From assembly GCA_903945375.1 (NCBI GenBank), contig CAJAVP010000073.1, forward strand, positions 1 through 36,611: a stretch of DNA of 36,611 bases. Direction: 5' to 3'. The number at the start of each line of letters is the position of its first letter. Position 1 is the stretch's first letter. Shown one piece after another: positions 1 to 7,364 of the stretch. Under the pieces are notes generated by a model that searched no databases, was not told the DNA's origin, and saw only the letters and a list, made by a program, of their open reading frames with translations. The translations under genes were made by a program, and so were the position numbers. This DNA comes from an uncultured Methylococcaceae bacterium. Its GTDB lineage: Bacteria; Pseudomonadota; Gammaproteobacteria; Methylococcales; Methylomonadaceae.

Positions 1-178
1 CTCGCCGCATGAATCGACGAAAGCCCATAACCTCTTTAATAATACCAAACACGGGTTCTACCGTAGATTTGCGTTGGGCATAGAACTCTTTACCGGCTTC
101 GGTCTTCATGCGATGCGCCATCGCCTCCACTGAATCCGGGTCTTTAAAATGCTTGCTGATGGGGTCTCTCCTTTTCTG
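1..178 (-). pseudogene. IS1182/IS5-like transposase, C-terminal fragment (runs off window)
   Basis: The minus strand is open from 178 to the window edge and encodes a stretch with KTEAGKEFYAQRKSTVEPVF followed by GIIKEVMGFRRFMRR. The signature (K-STVEPVFG-IK---GFR-F--RG) is the C-terminal part of the DDE transposases of the IS1182 group and relatives. An in-frame TAA stop lies just upstream at 179-181 and no start codon or N-terminal catalytic domain precedes it, so within this window the gene is 5'-truncated. It continues to the left beyond base 1. The family assignment comes from the motif alone; the sub-family could differ. Confidence 0.7.
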
Positions 179-335
179 TTATGGATGGTCTTACGCTATT
201 TTATCTCAATAAATCGTGGAGTGCTGAAAGACCGACATACTCCTAGGTGAAGCCACTCCCACTTTATCGTCCCCACGCATTGCCAATAGTCGGTGTGCAG
301 GCTTCGCCTAAAGCGCCTACTATTGATGCCTGCAT

Positions 336-352
336 TGCAAGCAAAGCTTGCA
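336..352. repeat. Short perfect inverted repeat downstream of uup
   Basis: TGCAAGC (336-342) and GCTTGCA (346-352) form a 7-bp perfect stem around AAA. It lies in the 207-bp stretch between the transposase remnant and uup, which also holds the palindrome AGGCTTCGCCT near 299-309. No U-tract follows, so it reads as a repeat remnant rather than a convincing terminator. Confidence 0.45.
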
Positions 353-366
353 CTCCAGCCGCACAC

Positions 367-390
367 AACACAGATTGAAAACGCTGTGTT
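367..390. repeat. Hairpin over the uup stop codon; part repeated at 29096
   Basis: AACACAG (367-373) pairs with CTGTGTT (384-390), the right arm overlapping the minus-strand stop codon of uup (389-391). The 17-mer gattgaaaacgctgtgt at 373-389 recurs exactly at 29096-29112, just before the HyfB-like gene, about 28.7 kb away. Seen directly; origin unknown. Confidence 0.5.
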
Positions 391-2281
391 ATTCAACTAA
401 AGCTTCTAATTCATCCCATCGCTGATAAGCCTGCTCTAAATCGGCTGCCATACTGACTTGATCGGCTAACGCGGTGTTGATAATCGTTGTACTTTGTTTG
501 TAAAAATCCTCGTCACTCATTTTTTGGTTTAATTCAGCTTGCTTAGCTTCTAACTGGGCGATTTTTTCAGGTAACTGATTGAGTTCTTGTTGCTCTTTAA
601 AGCTTAGTTTTTTCTTTTTGGGTGGCGTTGTTAATGCTTTTGGCTTGATTTCAGCCTGTTTTTTGGCGACGGAAGCGACAGTTTTAATACGTTGACTGTA
701 CTCTAACCAATCGCTATAACCGCCAACAAACTCGGTGACGATGCCACTACCATCTAACACAAAAACACTGGTGACGACATTATCGAGAAACGCGCGATCG
801 TGACTGACTAATAATAAAGTGCCTTCGTAATTGACGAGTTTTTCTTCTAATAATTCTAAAGTTTCTAAATCCAAGTCGTTGGTTGGCTCGTCCATGACAA
901 TCAGATTGGCCGGTTTGGTGAATAATCGCGCCAACAACAAGCGATTTTTTTCACCCCCTGATAAACTTTTAACTGGCGATCTCGCTCTGGCAGGCGCAAA
1001 TAGAAAATCACCCAAATACGACATGACATGGCGTTTATTACCCGCTATATCGACAAAATCATTGCCATTAGCAACGGTATCGGCAACAGTCATTTCTGGA
1101 TCTAACTGGTCGCGCAATTGATCAAAATAGGCGATTTCTAAGCGCGTTCCTTGCTCTACTGTGCCACTGCTGGGCTCTAGTTGCTGGAGTAAGAGTTTAA
1201 GCAAGGTGGATTTACCCGCCCCGTTTGCACCGACTAAACCGATTTTGTCACCGCGCTGAATGAGTGTAGAAAAATTGTCGATAATGCGTTTATCTTGGTA
1301 GGCAAAGCTCATATTTAGCACTTCAATCACTTTTTTGCCTGACGTATCGGCACGTGCCAAGGTCAACTTGCTAGTGCCCTGTTGCTCACGGCGCAGTGCG
1401 CGTTCTTGACGTAATTTTTCTAAGGCTCTAACGCGCCCTTCGTTACGTGTACGCCGTGCTTTGACGCCTTGTCGAATCCAAACTTCCTCTTCAGCCAGTT
1501 TACTATCAAACTCGGCATTCTGTTTAGCTTCATCTTCTAAGGCGGCGGCTTTACGGCGTAAGTAATCGTCATAACTGCCTTGCCAAGAAACCAGATTACC
1601 TCGATCTAAATCAATAATGCGGGTTGCTAATTTCTGTAAAAAAGCACGATCATGAGTAACGAATAAGACCGCACCTTGGAAGTTTAAAATTTGCTCTTCC
1701 AGCCAAGTGATACTTTCAAAATCCAAATGGTTAGTCGGCTCATCTAGGAGTAACACTTCTGGGTCAATGACTAATGCCCGCGCTAAGGCAACCCTGCGTT
1801 TCCATCCTCCCGACAAACCGTTAACATTTAACTCGCCAGGCAGACCTAGTTTACTGAGCGTGGTTTCAACCCGTTGCTGAAAATGCCAACCGTTGTGTGA
1901 TTCCAATTTATGTTGCAATTCGCCCAGCTCATGTAAGCTCTTCTCATCCTCGTAATCCATCGATAGGGTCAGTGCATGATAGCGAGTCAGCCAATGTCCA
2001 AGTTCGCCTAAACCATCGGCAACCGCATCATAAATAGTCGCATCATCCGGCAAGTCGGGGGCTTGCTCTAACCAAGACAGTTTTAATTCAGGTTGTCGCC
2101 AAATATCACCGTGATCGGCGTGGATATTACCTGCAATAATTTTCATTAGGGTGGATTTGCCTTCACCATTACGACCTAATAAACCCACACGTTCTCCGGC
2201 ATCTAGCTGAAAATCGGCCTTATCTAATAAAGCATGGGTGCCAAAAGCAATTGAGACATTTGATAAACGGAGTAACGGCAT
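389..2281 (-). CDS. uup: ABC-F ATPase Uup
   Basis: A 630-residue soluble ABC-F protein with two ATP-binding cassettes and no membrane segments. Cassette 1 has Walker A GRNGEGKS (36-43), signature LSGGW (156-160) and Walker B/D-loop DEPTNHLD (180-187). Cassette 2 has GANGAGKST (351-359), LSGGE (440-444) and DEPTNDLD (464-471). Between them lies a charged linker (about 235-300), and residues about 555-630 form a lysine-rich, coiled-coil C-terminal domain, which together with the length points to Uup rather than EttA or YbiT. Known Uup proteins are linked to ribosome function and to suppression of transposon precise excision. It is transcribed alone, divergently from the EEP hydrolase gene. The first in-frame ATG is used. 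Confidence 0.93.
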   Translation of the reverse strand: MPLLRLSNVSIAFGTHALLDKADFQLDAGERVGLLGRNGEGKSTLMKIIAGNIHADHGDIWRQPELKLSWLEQAPDLPDDATIYDAVADGLGELGHWLTRYHALTLSMDYEDEKSLHELGELQHKLESHNGWHFQQRVETTLSKLGLPGELNVNGLSGGWKRRVALARALVIDPEVLLLDEPTNHLDFESITWLEEQILNFQGAVLFVTHDRAFLQKLATRIIDLDRGNLVSWQGSYDDYLRRKAAALEDEAKQNAEFDSKLAEEEVWIRQGVKARRTRNEGRVRALEKLRQERALRREQQGTSKLTLARADTSGKKVIEVLNMSFAYQDKRIIDNFSTLIQRGDKIGLVGANGAGKSTLLKLLLQQLEPSSGTVEQGTRLEIAYFDQLRDQLDPEMTVADTVANGNDFVDIAGNKRHVMSYLGDFLFAPARARSPVKSLSGGEKNRLLLARLFTKPANLIVMDEPTNDLDLETLELLEEKLVNYEGTLLLVSHDRAFLDNVVTSVFVLDGSGIVTEFVGGYSDWLEYSQRIKTVASVAKKQAEIKPKALTTPPKKKKLSFKEQQELNQLPEKIAQLEAKQAELNQKMSDEDFYKQSTTIINTALADQVSMAADLEQAYQRWDELEALVE

Positions 2282-2435
2282 AGTTTGGTTTTTACCTGTG
2301 ATGATTAATTAAATAGAGTCGATGTTATTATACCGTGCTTTCAATGCTTATTAGGCGTACAGGGCGAATGAATTTGCGCTCAGGTTCACGCCTCTTTCAT
2401 GCTCGTGTGATTATTAACGGTCTTAAAGGAAAAAA

Positions 2436-3185
2436 ATGAGTCAAAACAAACTGCGGGTCTTAACCTACAATATTCATAAAGGCTTTAATGTCGCTAATCG
2501 GCATTTTGTGCTACAGCAAATCCGTGAAGGCTTACGCAAAACCGATGCCGACATCTTGTTTTTACAAGAAATGCAAGGCAAACATTTACAGCATGAACAA
2601 AAAATCGCCGGTTGGCCCAGTGCACCACAGTTTGAATACCTAGCTGAAACGGTTTGGCCACATTATGTTTATGGCAAAAATGCCGTTTATGAAGCCGGTC
2701 ATCACGGCAATGCCATCTTAAGCAAACACCCGTTTGAATACTCGGAGAATATCAATGTCTCGCCATATGCTTGGGCAAGCCGTAGTATGCTCCATGCTGT
2801 GATTCAACTGTCGAGTGGACAAAGTGTACATATCGTTTGTGTCCACTTTGGTTTTCTCGGTAAAGAACGTCGTGTACAAGTGGCTAAATTATGTGCTCGC
2901 TTAGAAAGCCATGTGCCCATCGATGCGCCGCTGTTGATTGCTGGCGATTTTAATGACTGGCTGGAGCAAGATCGCCACCTATTCCACGAGCACTTAAATT
3001 TACAGGAAATTTTTTTAAAAACGCATGGGCACTATGCGAAAACCTTTCCGGCTTGGCTACCAATCTTAGCCGTCGACCGCATTTATTTCCGAGGCTTAGT
3101 ACCGCAATCCTGCGAACGACTCAACCAATCCCCTTGGCATAAACTTTCCGACCACGCCCCCTTAGTGGCTACTTTCAGCTTATGA
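2436..3185 (+). CDS. Endonuclease/exonuclease/phosphatase (EEP) family hydrolase, YbhP-like
   Basis: A 249-residue EEP-fold metal-dependent phosphodiesterase/phosphatase. The expected catalytic residues are visible: N12 (TYNIHKG), E45 (LQEMQ), H137 (CVHFG), D171 and N173 (AGDFNDW) and the terminal S-D-H of LSDHAPL (238-240). No signal peptide is seen, so it is probably cytoplasmic. It resembles E. coli YbhP, which lies beside cardiolipin synthase clsB; here the next gene, overlapping by ATGA, is a CDP-alcohol phosphatidyltransferase, so a phospholipid-related role is inferred from two different but parallel contexts. The start is supported by an AAAGGA ribosome-binding site just upstream. The substrate is unknown. 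Confidence 0.85.
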   Translation: MSQNKLRVLTYNIHKGFNVANRHFVLQQIREGLRKTDADILFLQEMQGKHLQHEQKIAGWPSAPQFEYLAETVWPHYVYGKNAVYEAGHHGNAILSKHPFEYSENINVSPYAWASRSMLHAVIQLSSGQSVHIVCVHFGFLGKERRVQVAKLCARLESHVPIDAPLLIAGDFNDWLEQDRHLFHEHLNLQEIFLKTHGHYAKTFPAWLPILAVDRIYFRGLVPQSCERLNQSPWHKLSDHAPLVATFSL

Positions 3186-3781
3186 AATCATCCCAATTAT
3201 TCGCTCATCCCTTGTTGACCTTGCCTAATCTACTGACCTGCTTTCGCTTTGTCGCAACGCCGTTTTTACTTGGCTTTGCCTGGATGGGTTGGGGAGTCGC
3301 ATTTTTAATATTACTTGCTGTCTGTTTTTTGACAGACATGCTCGATGGCTGGGCCGCAAGACGCACTGGACAGGTCTCTGAATTTGGTGCCGTACTCGAC
3401 AGTTGGGCGGATGTGATTATTTATTTAACCATCAGCCTGTGCTGCTGGTGGTTATGGCCGGCTTTAGTAACACGAGAATGGCTATCTGTTAGTCTAACCG
3501 TCGGCAGTTGTTTAGTGCCTGCGTGGGTGGGATTTTATAAATTTGGCTGCTTCACCAGTTATCACACCTGGACAGTCAAATTAGCCGTCGTCACAACTGG
3601 CTTTACTTTATATCTCCTCGTCCTCGGTGGTCCTGCCTGGCCTTTTAGACTATCCGCCTTGATTTGTCTGTTAGCGGCTATTGAAGAAATTGGGCTCACT
3701 TTCTTATTATCTGAACCCAAAGCCGACATCCGCTCGATCTGGTGTATTGTTAAAGCGCTTTCCAAGAGCAAAACCGGCTAA
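3182..3781 (+). CDS. CDP-alcohol phosphatidyltransferase family membrane protein
   Basis: A 199-residue integral membrane enzyme with the full CDP-alcohol phosphotransferase motif D-x2-DG-x2-AR-x8-G-x3-D-x3-D: D52, D55-G56, A59-R60, G69, D73 and D77. Hydrophobic segments flank it on both sides. The family transfers a phosphatidyl group from CDP-diacylglycerol to an alcohol (glycerol-3-phosphate, serine, inositol or other). It is not clearly PgsA or PssA, so the acceptor is left open. The start codon overlaps the stop of the preceding EEP hydrolase (ATGA at 3182-3185), so the two are translationally coupled and probably work in one lipid-related step. The gene ends just before a transposase remnant. 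Confidence 0.85.
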   Translation: MKSSQLFAHPLLTLPNLLTCFRFVATPFLLGFAWMGWGVAFLILLAVCFLTDMLDGWAARRTGQVSEFGAVLDSWADVIIYLTISLCCWWLWPALVTREWLSVSLTVGSCLVPAWVGFYKFGCFTSYHTWTVKLAVVTTGFTLYLLVLGGPAWPFRLSALICLLAAIEEIGLTFLLSEPKADIRSIWCIVKALSKSKTG

Positions 3782-3783
3782 TC

Positions 3784-4045
3784 AGCTTATCAATTTTTAC
3801 TATGCACACAACAAAGCCTACACCAATACGTTTGAAGGCTGGTTGATAAGTGATGGCAGGCACGTCTACCGTCGTTACCGACAACGGTTACGTTGTTGAG
3901 CGCATTTGCTACACAAAGCTATCGGATTACAAGAAAGTTTGAGTCCAACGACCAAACAAGTCGGTACAGAAACATTGTTGCTTCTAAATACCTTAATCGA
4001 AGCGATCTATACCGCACGAGGACAGCCGCCCATAGATTGCCTTAA
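3784..4045 (+). pseudogene. IS66-type transposase remnant with Trp-to-stop mutation
   Basis: One frame reads FEGWLISDGRHVYRRY, then RQRLRC-stop-AHLLHKAIGL, then SPTTKQVGTETLLLLNTLIE. IS66-family transposases carry SDG--xY and the hallmark RCWAHLxRK; here the Trp codon (TGG) is TGA at 3897-3899 and the arginine of LxRK has become His. Homology continues in frame to about TARGQPP near 4033. Both the N-terminal domain and the last part of the DDE domain are missing, so this is a relic. It lies directly behind the phosphatidyltransferase stop codon. Family recognition is by motif only. Confidence 0.65.
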
Positions 4046-4087
4046 AAAAGAAGGGGCTTTAGCCTCGACACTCGCGGCTAAAGCCCC
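4042..4087 (-). terminator. Rho-independent terminator of the yciB-parvulin operon
   Basis: GGGGCTTTAGCC (4053-4064) pairs perfectly with GGCTAAAGCCCC (4076-4087) across an 11-nt loop. Read on the minus strand, the 12-bp stem is followed by TTCTTTTTT. It lies 30 nt past the stop of the parvulin gene, at the end of the minus-strand operon. Confidence 0.85.
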
Positions 4088-4116
4088 CCCTGTTAGAAAG
4101 CTTTTGTTCAGCTTAC

Positions 4117-5181
4117 TTATTTTTTATCTTCAGCAGGTTTAGCGGGCTCTGGTTTTGCTTCAGTAGCCTCTGGAGCTGGCGCTGGCGCTGCTTCTTCACC
4201 GACGACCTCTTCTTCTACAACATTGCCACTAGCATCTTTAGCTTCTTCAACAACGACTTCTTCTGTTGCGGGCTGTCCTGCATCAGCGGGCTTGGCGGCA
4301 TCTGCTGGGTCAGCTTTAGGTTTTTCATCCGTTAATGGAATTAAAATTTCCACTTTGGCTTGCTTACGCAAATTTTCCAACATGGTTTGCAATTTTTTAC
4401 GTTGCAACATAGGTGAAATTTGATCTTTAACTGATTCTAACGGTGGTGGTGTTTGTTGGCGTGAATCTTCTCTTAAGATAACATGCCAGCCAAATTGTGT
4501 CTGTACGGGGGCTGCTGTGTACTTGCCTTTTTCCAAGGCAACAACGGCTTTTGAAAATGGCTCAACCATTTGTGAGGCTACAAACCAACCTAAATCACCG
4601 CCACTTTGAGATTCCTTCGCATCTAATGATTGCTTGTTGGCAATTTTGGCAAAATCTCCGCCTTTATCTAATTCAGCGATAATTTTTTTGGCTTCATCTT
4701 CTGTTTTTACCAAAATATGACGTGCTTTGTATTCAATGGCATTATTTCCCGCCACTTTACTGTCATATTCCGCTTTGATTTCTTCATCAGTCACTGGATT
4801 GGTTTTCATGAAGTTTTGTACATCAGCTTGCGTCAAAATAGATTTTTTAGCATCTTCGATGTTTGCTAATACTTCAGGTGATTTATCCAATTGTTTTTGA
4901 ACGGCATCTTGAATTAATAATTCACGTTGTACCAATTCTTCAACAAGTTTTTCTTTGGGAATATCTTGTCCTTGACTGCGGATAGCAATTTCTTTTTCAA
5001 GATTTGCCAAGGTGGCTTTGCTGATAAATTGTCCGTTAACTACAGCGATGGCATCGTCTTTACTAACGACTGGAGCGGCGGGTGTGGCAGCTTGATTGGT
5101 GCCTGCCGGTTGTTGCTGTTCGCAACCGGTTACAAGGAAGGCGGTACTGACAACTAACAGTGGGATAAATGCTTTTTTCAT
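4117..5181 (-). CDS. Parvulin-type peptidyl-prolyl isomerase lipoprotein
   Basis: A 354-residue probable periplasmic foldase. The start was placed at the ATG at 5181, not the upstream ATG at 5226: it has an AAGGAA ribosome-binding site and gives a lipoprotein signal MKKAFIPLLVVSTAFLVTGC with lipobox cysteine C20. Residues about 40-140 form a SurA/PrsA-like N-terminal helical region and about 150-240 a parvulin domain (YKARHILVK, GGDLGWF, TQFGWHVI). The last 85 or so residues are a low-complexity Ala/Pro/Glu tail. The product probably assists folding of exported proteins. It is the last gene of the yciB-yciI-bolA operon, 16 nt after bolA, and is followed by a terminator. The tail has no recognisable domain. 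Confidence 0.88.
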   Translation of the reverse strand: MKKAFIPLLVVSTAFLVTGCEQQQPAGTNQAATPAAPVVSKDDAIAVVNGQFISKATLANLEKEIAIRSQGQDIPKEKLVEELVQRELLIQDAVQKQLDKSPEVLANIEDAKKSILTQADVQNFMKTNPVTDEEIKAEYDSKVAGNNAIEYKARHILVKTEDEAKKIIAELDKGGDFAKIANKQSLDAKESQSGGDLGWFVASQMVEPFSKAVVALEKGKYTAAPVQTQFGWHVILREDSRQQTPPPLESVKDQISPMLQRKKLQTMLENLRKQAKVEILIPLTDEKPKADPADAAKPADAGQPATEEVVVEEAKDASGNVVEEEVVGEEAAPAPAPEATEAKPEPAKPAEDKK

Positions 5182-5197
5182 TTGGTTTAGGTTCCTT

Positions 5198-5464
5198 TTA
5201 GTTTTTTTCTGAGGGTGAAAGGGCATTGATGCCTAAGGCATGAATTTGTTGTTTCATTAAATCGCCAAGTGCTTTGTAAACCATTTGATGGCGTTGTACG
5301 GAGCTTTTGCCTTCGAAAGCATCAGCAACGATAGTGATATGATAATGTCCGCCGCCATTACGTACGCCGGCATGACCGGCATGAGCAGCACTACTATCGA
5401 TTATCTCCAATAGCTCAGACTTAAAAGCTTCGTTTAATGCGTTTTTTATGAGTTCTAATATCAT
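5198..5464 (-). CDS. BolA family protein
   Basis: An 88-residue BolA-fold protein. Recognisable elements are the central [13 protein letters not shown] strand, the RHQMVYKAL helix and the C-terminal IHALGINAL segment. BolA proteins partner monothiol glutaredoxins in Fe-S cluster handling, and E. coli BolA also influences cell shape. The conserved histidine of RHQMVY, used for metal-cluster binding with glutaredoxin, is present. The start codon overlaps the stop of yciI (5461-5464), so the two are co-translated. Whether it is orthologous to BolA itself or another subtype cannot be decided by eye. Confidence 0.9.
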   Translation of the reverse strand: MILELIKNALNEAFKSELLEIIDSSAAHAGHAGVRNGGGHYHITIVADAFEGKSSVQRHQMVYKALGDLMKQQIHALGINALSPSEKN

Positions 5465-5763
5465 TGTGGGAATGTTTTTTTGAATGGTTTAATGGTTAAT
5501 TTGGCGTAAACGCCCGCTTCTACATAAGGATCTTTTTTTGCCCAGTGCTCTGCGGCTTGCAAATCATCAAATTCGGCAACGATGAGACTGCCTGTAAATC
5601 CTGCGTCACCGGGACTTTCTGTATCTAAAGCGGGATGCGGTCCTGCTAAAAGTAAGCGTCCTTCATTTTGCAAGGCTTGTAAACGAGCCACATGCTCTGA
5701 TCTGACTGATAGTCTTTTAGGGAGGCTATTTTCGATATCTTCACTGATAATGGCGTATAACAC
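5461..5763 (-). CDS. yciI: YciI family protein
   Basis: A 100-residue protein of the YciI fold (ferredoxin-like alpha/beta dimer). Typical features are the N-terminal [13 protein letters not shown], the [11 protein letters not shown] helix, the LLLAGPHPA strand with the conserved His/Pro, and the [22 protein letters not shown] segment carrying the conserved D-P-Y. The molecular function of the family is poorly defined. It sits between yciB (1-nt gap) and bolA (ATGA overlap), an arrangement that echoes the E. coli yciB-yciA-yciI neighbourhood. Confidence 0.9.
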   Translation of the reverse strand: MLYAIISEDIENSLPKRLSVRSEHVARLQALQNEGRLLLAGPHPALDTESPGDAGFTGSLIVAEFDDLQAAEHWAKKDPYVEAGVYAKLTIKPFKKTFPQ

Positions 5764-5764
5764 G

Positions 5765-6301
5765 TTATTTCTCCGTTTCTGGTATGTATTTATATAAAAA
5801 AATCATTTGTAAGACAATAAAAATAAACATCAGCCCTGGTACACCAAACGTTTTGAAGCTTACCCAGTCATCCGTTGAAAAATTGTACATCACGTAAAGA
5901 TTGATAAAACCCACACTCAGAAAAAAACCACCCCATAGGAGATTAAGCCGCTTCCAAACTAACGGAGGCAGGCTGATGCTTGCCGACATAATGCGCTCAA
6001 TGAATGGCTTTTTGCCTATGAATTGACTGCCAAGGAAGGCAAGCCCGAATAACCACTCAATGATGGATAATTTCCATTTAATGAATTGCTCGTTTTGCAA
6101 ATACAGCGTGGCGCCACCCATAACGAGGATTAAACCTAAGGTTATCCATTGCATGGATTCCACTTTGCGATATCTAAGCCATGTGTATAAGACTTGTATT
6201 ACAGTAGCAGTCATGACCACGGCTGTCGCAACGTAGATATCATAGAATTTGTAAGCGATAAAAAATAAGGCAATAGGAAATAATTCAAAAAGCTGTTTCA
6301 T
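5765..6301 (-). CDS. yciB: Inner membrane septation protein YciB
   Basis: A 178-residue protein, almost the same length as E. coli YciB (179), with about five hydrophobic helices. Conserved stretches include [15 protein letters not shown], the [15 protein letters not shown] segment and the [10 protein letters not shown] motif close to the C-terminus. YciB is an inner-membrane protein linked to envelope integrity and septal peptidoglycan synthesis. It heads the coupled yciB-yciI-bolA-parvulin run and lies 21 nt after a small disordered ORF that may be the first gene of the transcript. Confidence 0.94.
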   Translation of the reverse strand: MKQLFELFPIALFFIAYKFYDIYVATAVVMTATVIQVLYTWLRYRKVESMQWITLGLILVMGGATLYLQNEQFIKWKLSIIEWLFGLAFLGSQFIGKKPFIERIMSASISLPPLVWKRLNLLWGGFFLSVGFINLYVMYNFSTDDWVSFKTFGVPGLMFIFIVLQMIFLYKYIPETEK

Positions 6302-6322
6302 AACGGTCGGTTGGGAGTGAAA

Positions 6323-6643
6323 TTAAGCGTATACGTCGATACCTAATACGTTAGGTTGGTCGCGCATGGATTGACTGAATGTATGCTGATAAGCGTTTAA
6401 GGCGTCTAAGGTTCGTTTATCAATAGTCTGTTTATCTGTTGATGGATTAGTGTTTAATGTTACAGCAGCCGTGTCGGTGACTTGCTGTACGGGTCTTTTG
6501 GCATTAGTTTGCTGTGTTTGGGTATTTTCTGTGGCGGCGGGTTGTCCGGCACTCGTGTTACGTGACGCATTACTCCCAGTTTGAGCTTGCTGCTGCTTAA
6601 GTCCCGCAGGGGGAAAATACAAGGATGAGCTATGAATTCTCAT
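6323..6643 (-). CDS. Small disordered hypothetical protein, conserved-looking C-terminus
   Basis: A 106-residue protein if started at the ATG at 6643; a GTG at 6658 in the same frame would add five residues, and neither has a clear ribosome-binding site. Residues about 15-70 are Gln/Thr/Ala-rich and probably disordered, with no signal peptide, cysteines or membrane helix. The C-terminal 30 residues (TLDALNAYQHTFSQSM and the ending VLGIDVYA) look like a structured conserved tail of the kind seen in small uncharacterised gammaproteobacterial proteins. It is co-directional with yciB 21 nt downstream. The function is unknown. Confidence 0.6.
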   Translation of the reverse strand: MRIHSSSLYFPPAGLKQQQAQTGSNASRNTSAGQPAATENTQTQQTNAKRPVQQVTDTAAVTLNTNPSTDKQTIDKRTLDALNAYQHTFSQSMRDQPNVLGIDVYA

Positions 6644-6772
6644 GGGGTCACCAACCACTGGCTTAAAAGATTATTGTCCAATCTCATGAAGCTATTGTAG
6701 TGACAATAATTACAAATGTACATGCTGTGTTATTGCCTTCTGCTAGACTAAGCGTTTATTTTGGAGGAAACA

Positions 6773-7069
6773 ATGGATAAACAACTACAAACTGAATTAG
6801 AAGCCGCCGCATTTAGACAATTATTAGCCCATTTACAGCAACATACCGAAGTTCAAAATATTGATTTGATGATTTTGGCAGATTTTTGTCGTAATTGCTT
6901 AGCAAAATGGTATATGGCAGCAGCAACGGAACGGGGCGTTACTATTGATTACGATACCGCTCGGGAAAAAGTTTACGGGATGCCTTATGAGGCGTGGAAA
7001 AATCAATTCCAAACCGAAGCAACTGCCGAGCAATTAGCCGCTTACTCGGCAAAACAAGCGGCAAAATAG
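6773..7069 (+). CDS. DUF1244 family protein
   Basis: A 98-residue all-helical protein. The DUF1244 core is plain: ADFCRNCLAKWYMAAA (about 38-53), then YDTAREKVYGMPYEAWKNQF. The ATG at 6773 was chosen because GGAGG lies at 6763-6767 at good spacing; an in-frame TTG at 6761 overlaps that site. The two cysteines of CRNC are conserved in the family but their role is unknown. The gene stands alone, divergent from the yciB operon and upstream of the hrcA promoter region. Confidence 0.88.
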   Translation: MDKQLQTELEAAAFRQLLAHLQQHTEVQNIDLMILADFCRNCLAKWYMAAATERGVTIDYDTAREKVYGMPYEAWKNQFQTEATAEQLAAYSAKQAAK

Positions 7070-7168
7070 GGTGAATAGTCTGTAATTTTTGTAATTGATC
7101 ACCTCCGCCTAATCCTTTGTTCAAAGATAGTTATTTAGACGCCTCCTAAAAATTACTGCGATTAAGTC

Positions 7169-7244
7169 GTCATTCCAGCCGGGATTCGCTATCTCCTTAA
7201 TTCGCATTAGGGTCTGAACACTGACTATTAAAGAAAGGAATGAC
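7169..7244. repeat. Degenerate small element bounded by GTCATTCC/GGAATGAC
   Basis: GTCATTCC (7169-7176) and GGAATGAC (7237-7244) are exact inverted ends 76 bp apart. They resemble the ends of the GTCATTCCGGC-type repeats common in proteobacterial intergenic DNA, but the interior is not palindromic. It lies in the 295-bp gap before hrcA. Confidence 0.35.
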
Positions 7245-7279
7245 ATACTGACATATCTACAACACGGTAGATGTGTTAA

Positions 7280-7308
7280 TTGACATGCTGTTGATCAACT
7301 GGTAGTTT
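7280..7308 (+). promoter_or_regulatory. Sigma-70-type promoter of hrcA
   Basis: A perfect -35 box TTGACA (7280-7285), a 17-bp spacer and a -10-like TAGTTT (7303-7308). Transcription would start around 7314-7316, at the left edge of the CIRCE operator, so a bound repressor would block the promoter. An imperfect inverted repeat (catatctac/gtagatgtg, 7252-7275) lies immediately upstream. Confidence 0.65.
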
Positions 7309-7314
7309 TGATGG

Positions 7315-7341
7315 CTGGCACTCTGGGTATTTGAGTGCTGA
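7315..7341 (+). promoter_or_regulatory. CIRCE operator (HrcA binding site)
   Basis: CTGGCACTC (7315-7323), nine bases, GAGTGCTGA (7333-7341). The CIRCE consensus is TTAGCACTC-N9-GAGTGCTAA; the GCACTC/GAGTGC core and the nine-base spacing are exact. It lies in the hrcA leader, so HrcA should repress its own operon. Confidence 0.9.
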
Positions 7342-7364
7342 TTTTATTCTAAGTAGGAGTAACC

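Noticed and set aside
196-396. 66-residue minus-strand reading frame left of uup
   Set aside because: It runs through repeats and a hairpin, overlaps the uup 3' end and has no family-like sequence.
3906-4142. 78-residue plus-strand reading frame
   Set aside because: Its first half is the continuation of the IS66-type relic after the nonsense codon and its second half runs through the terminator hairpin.
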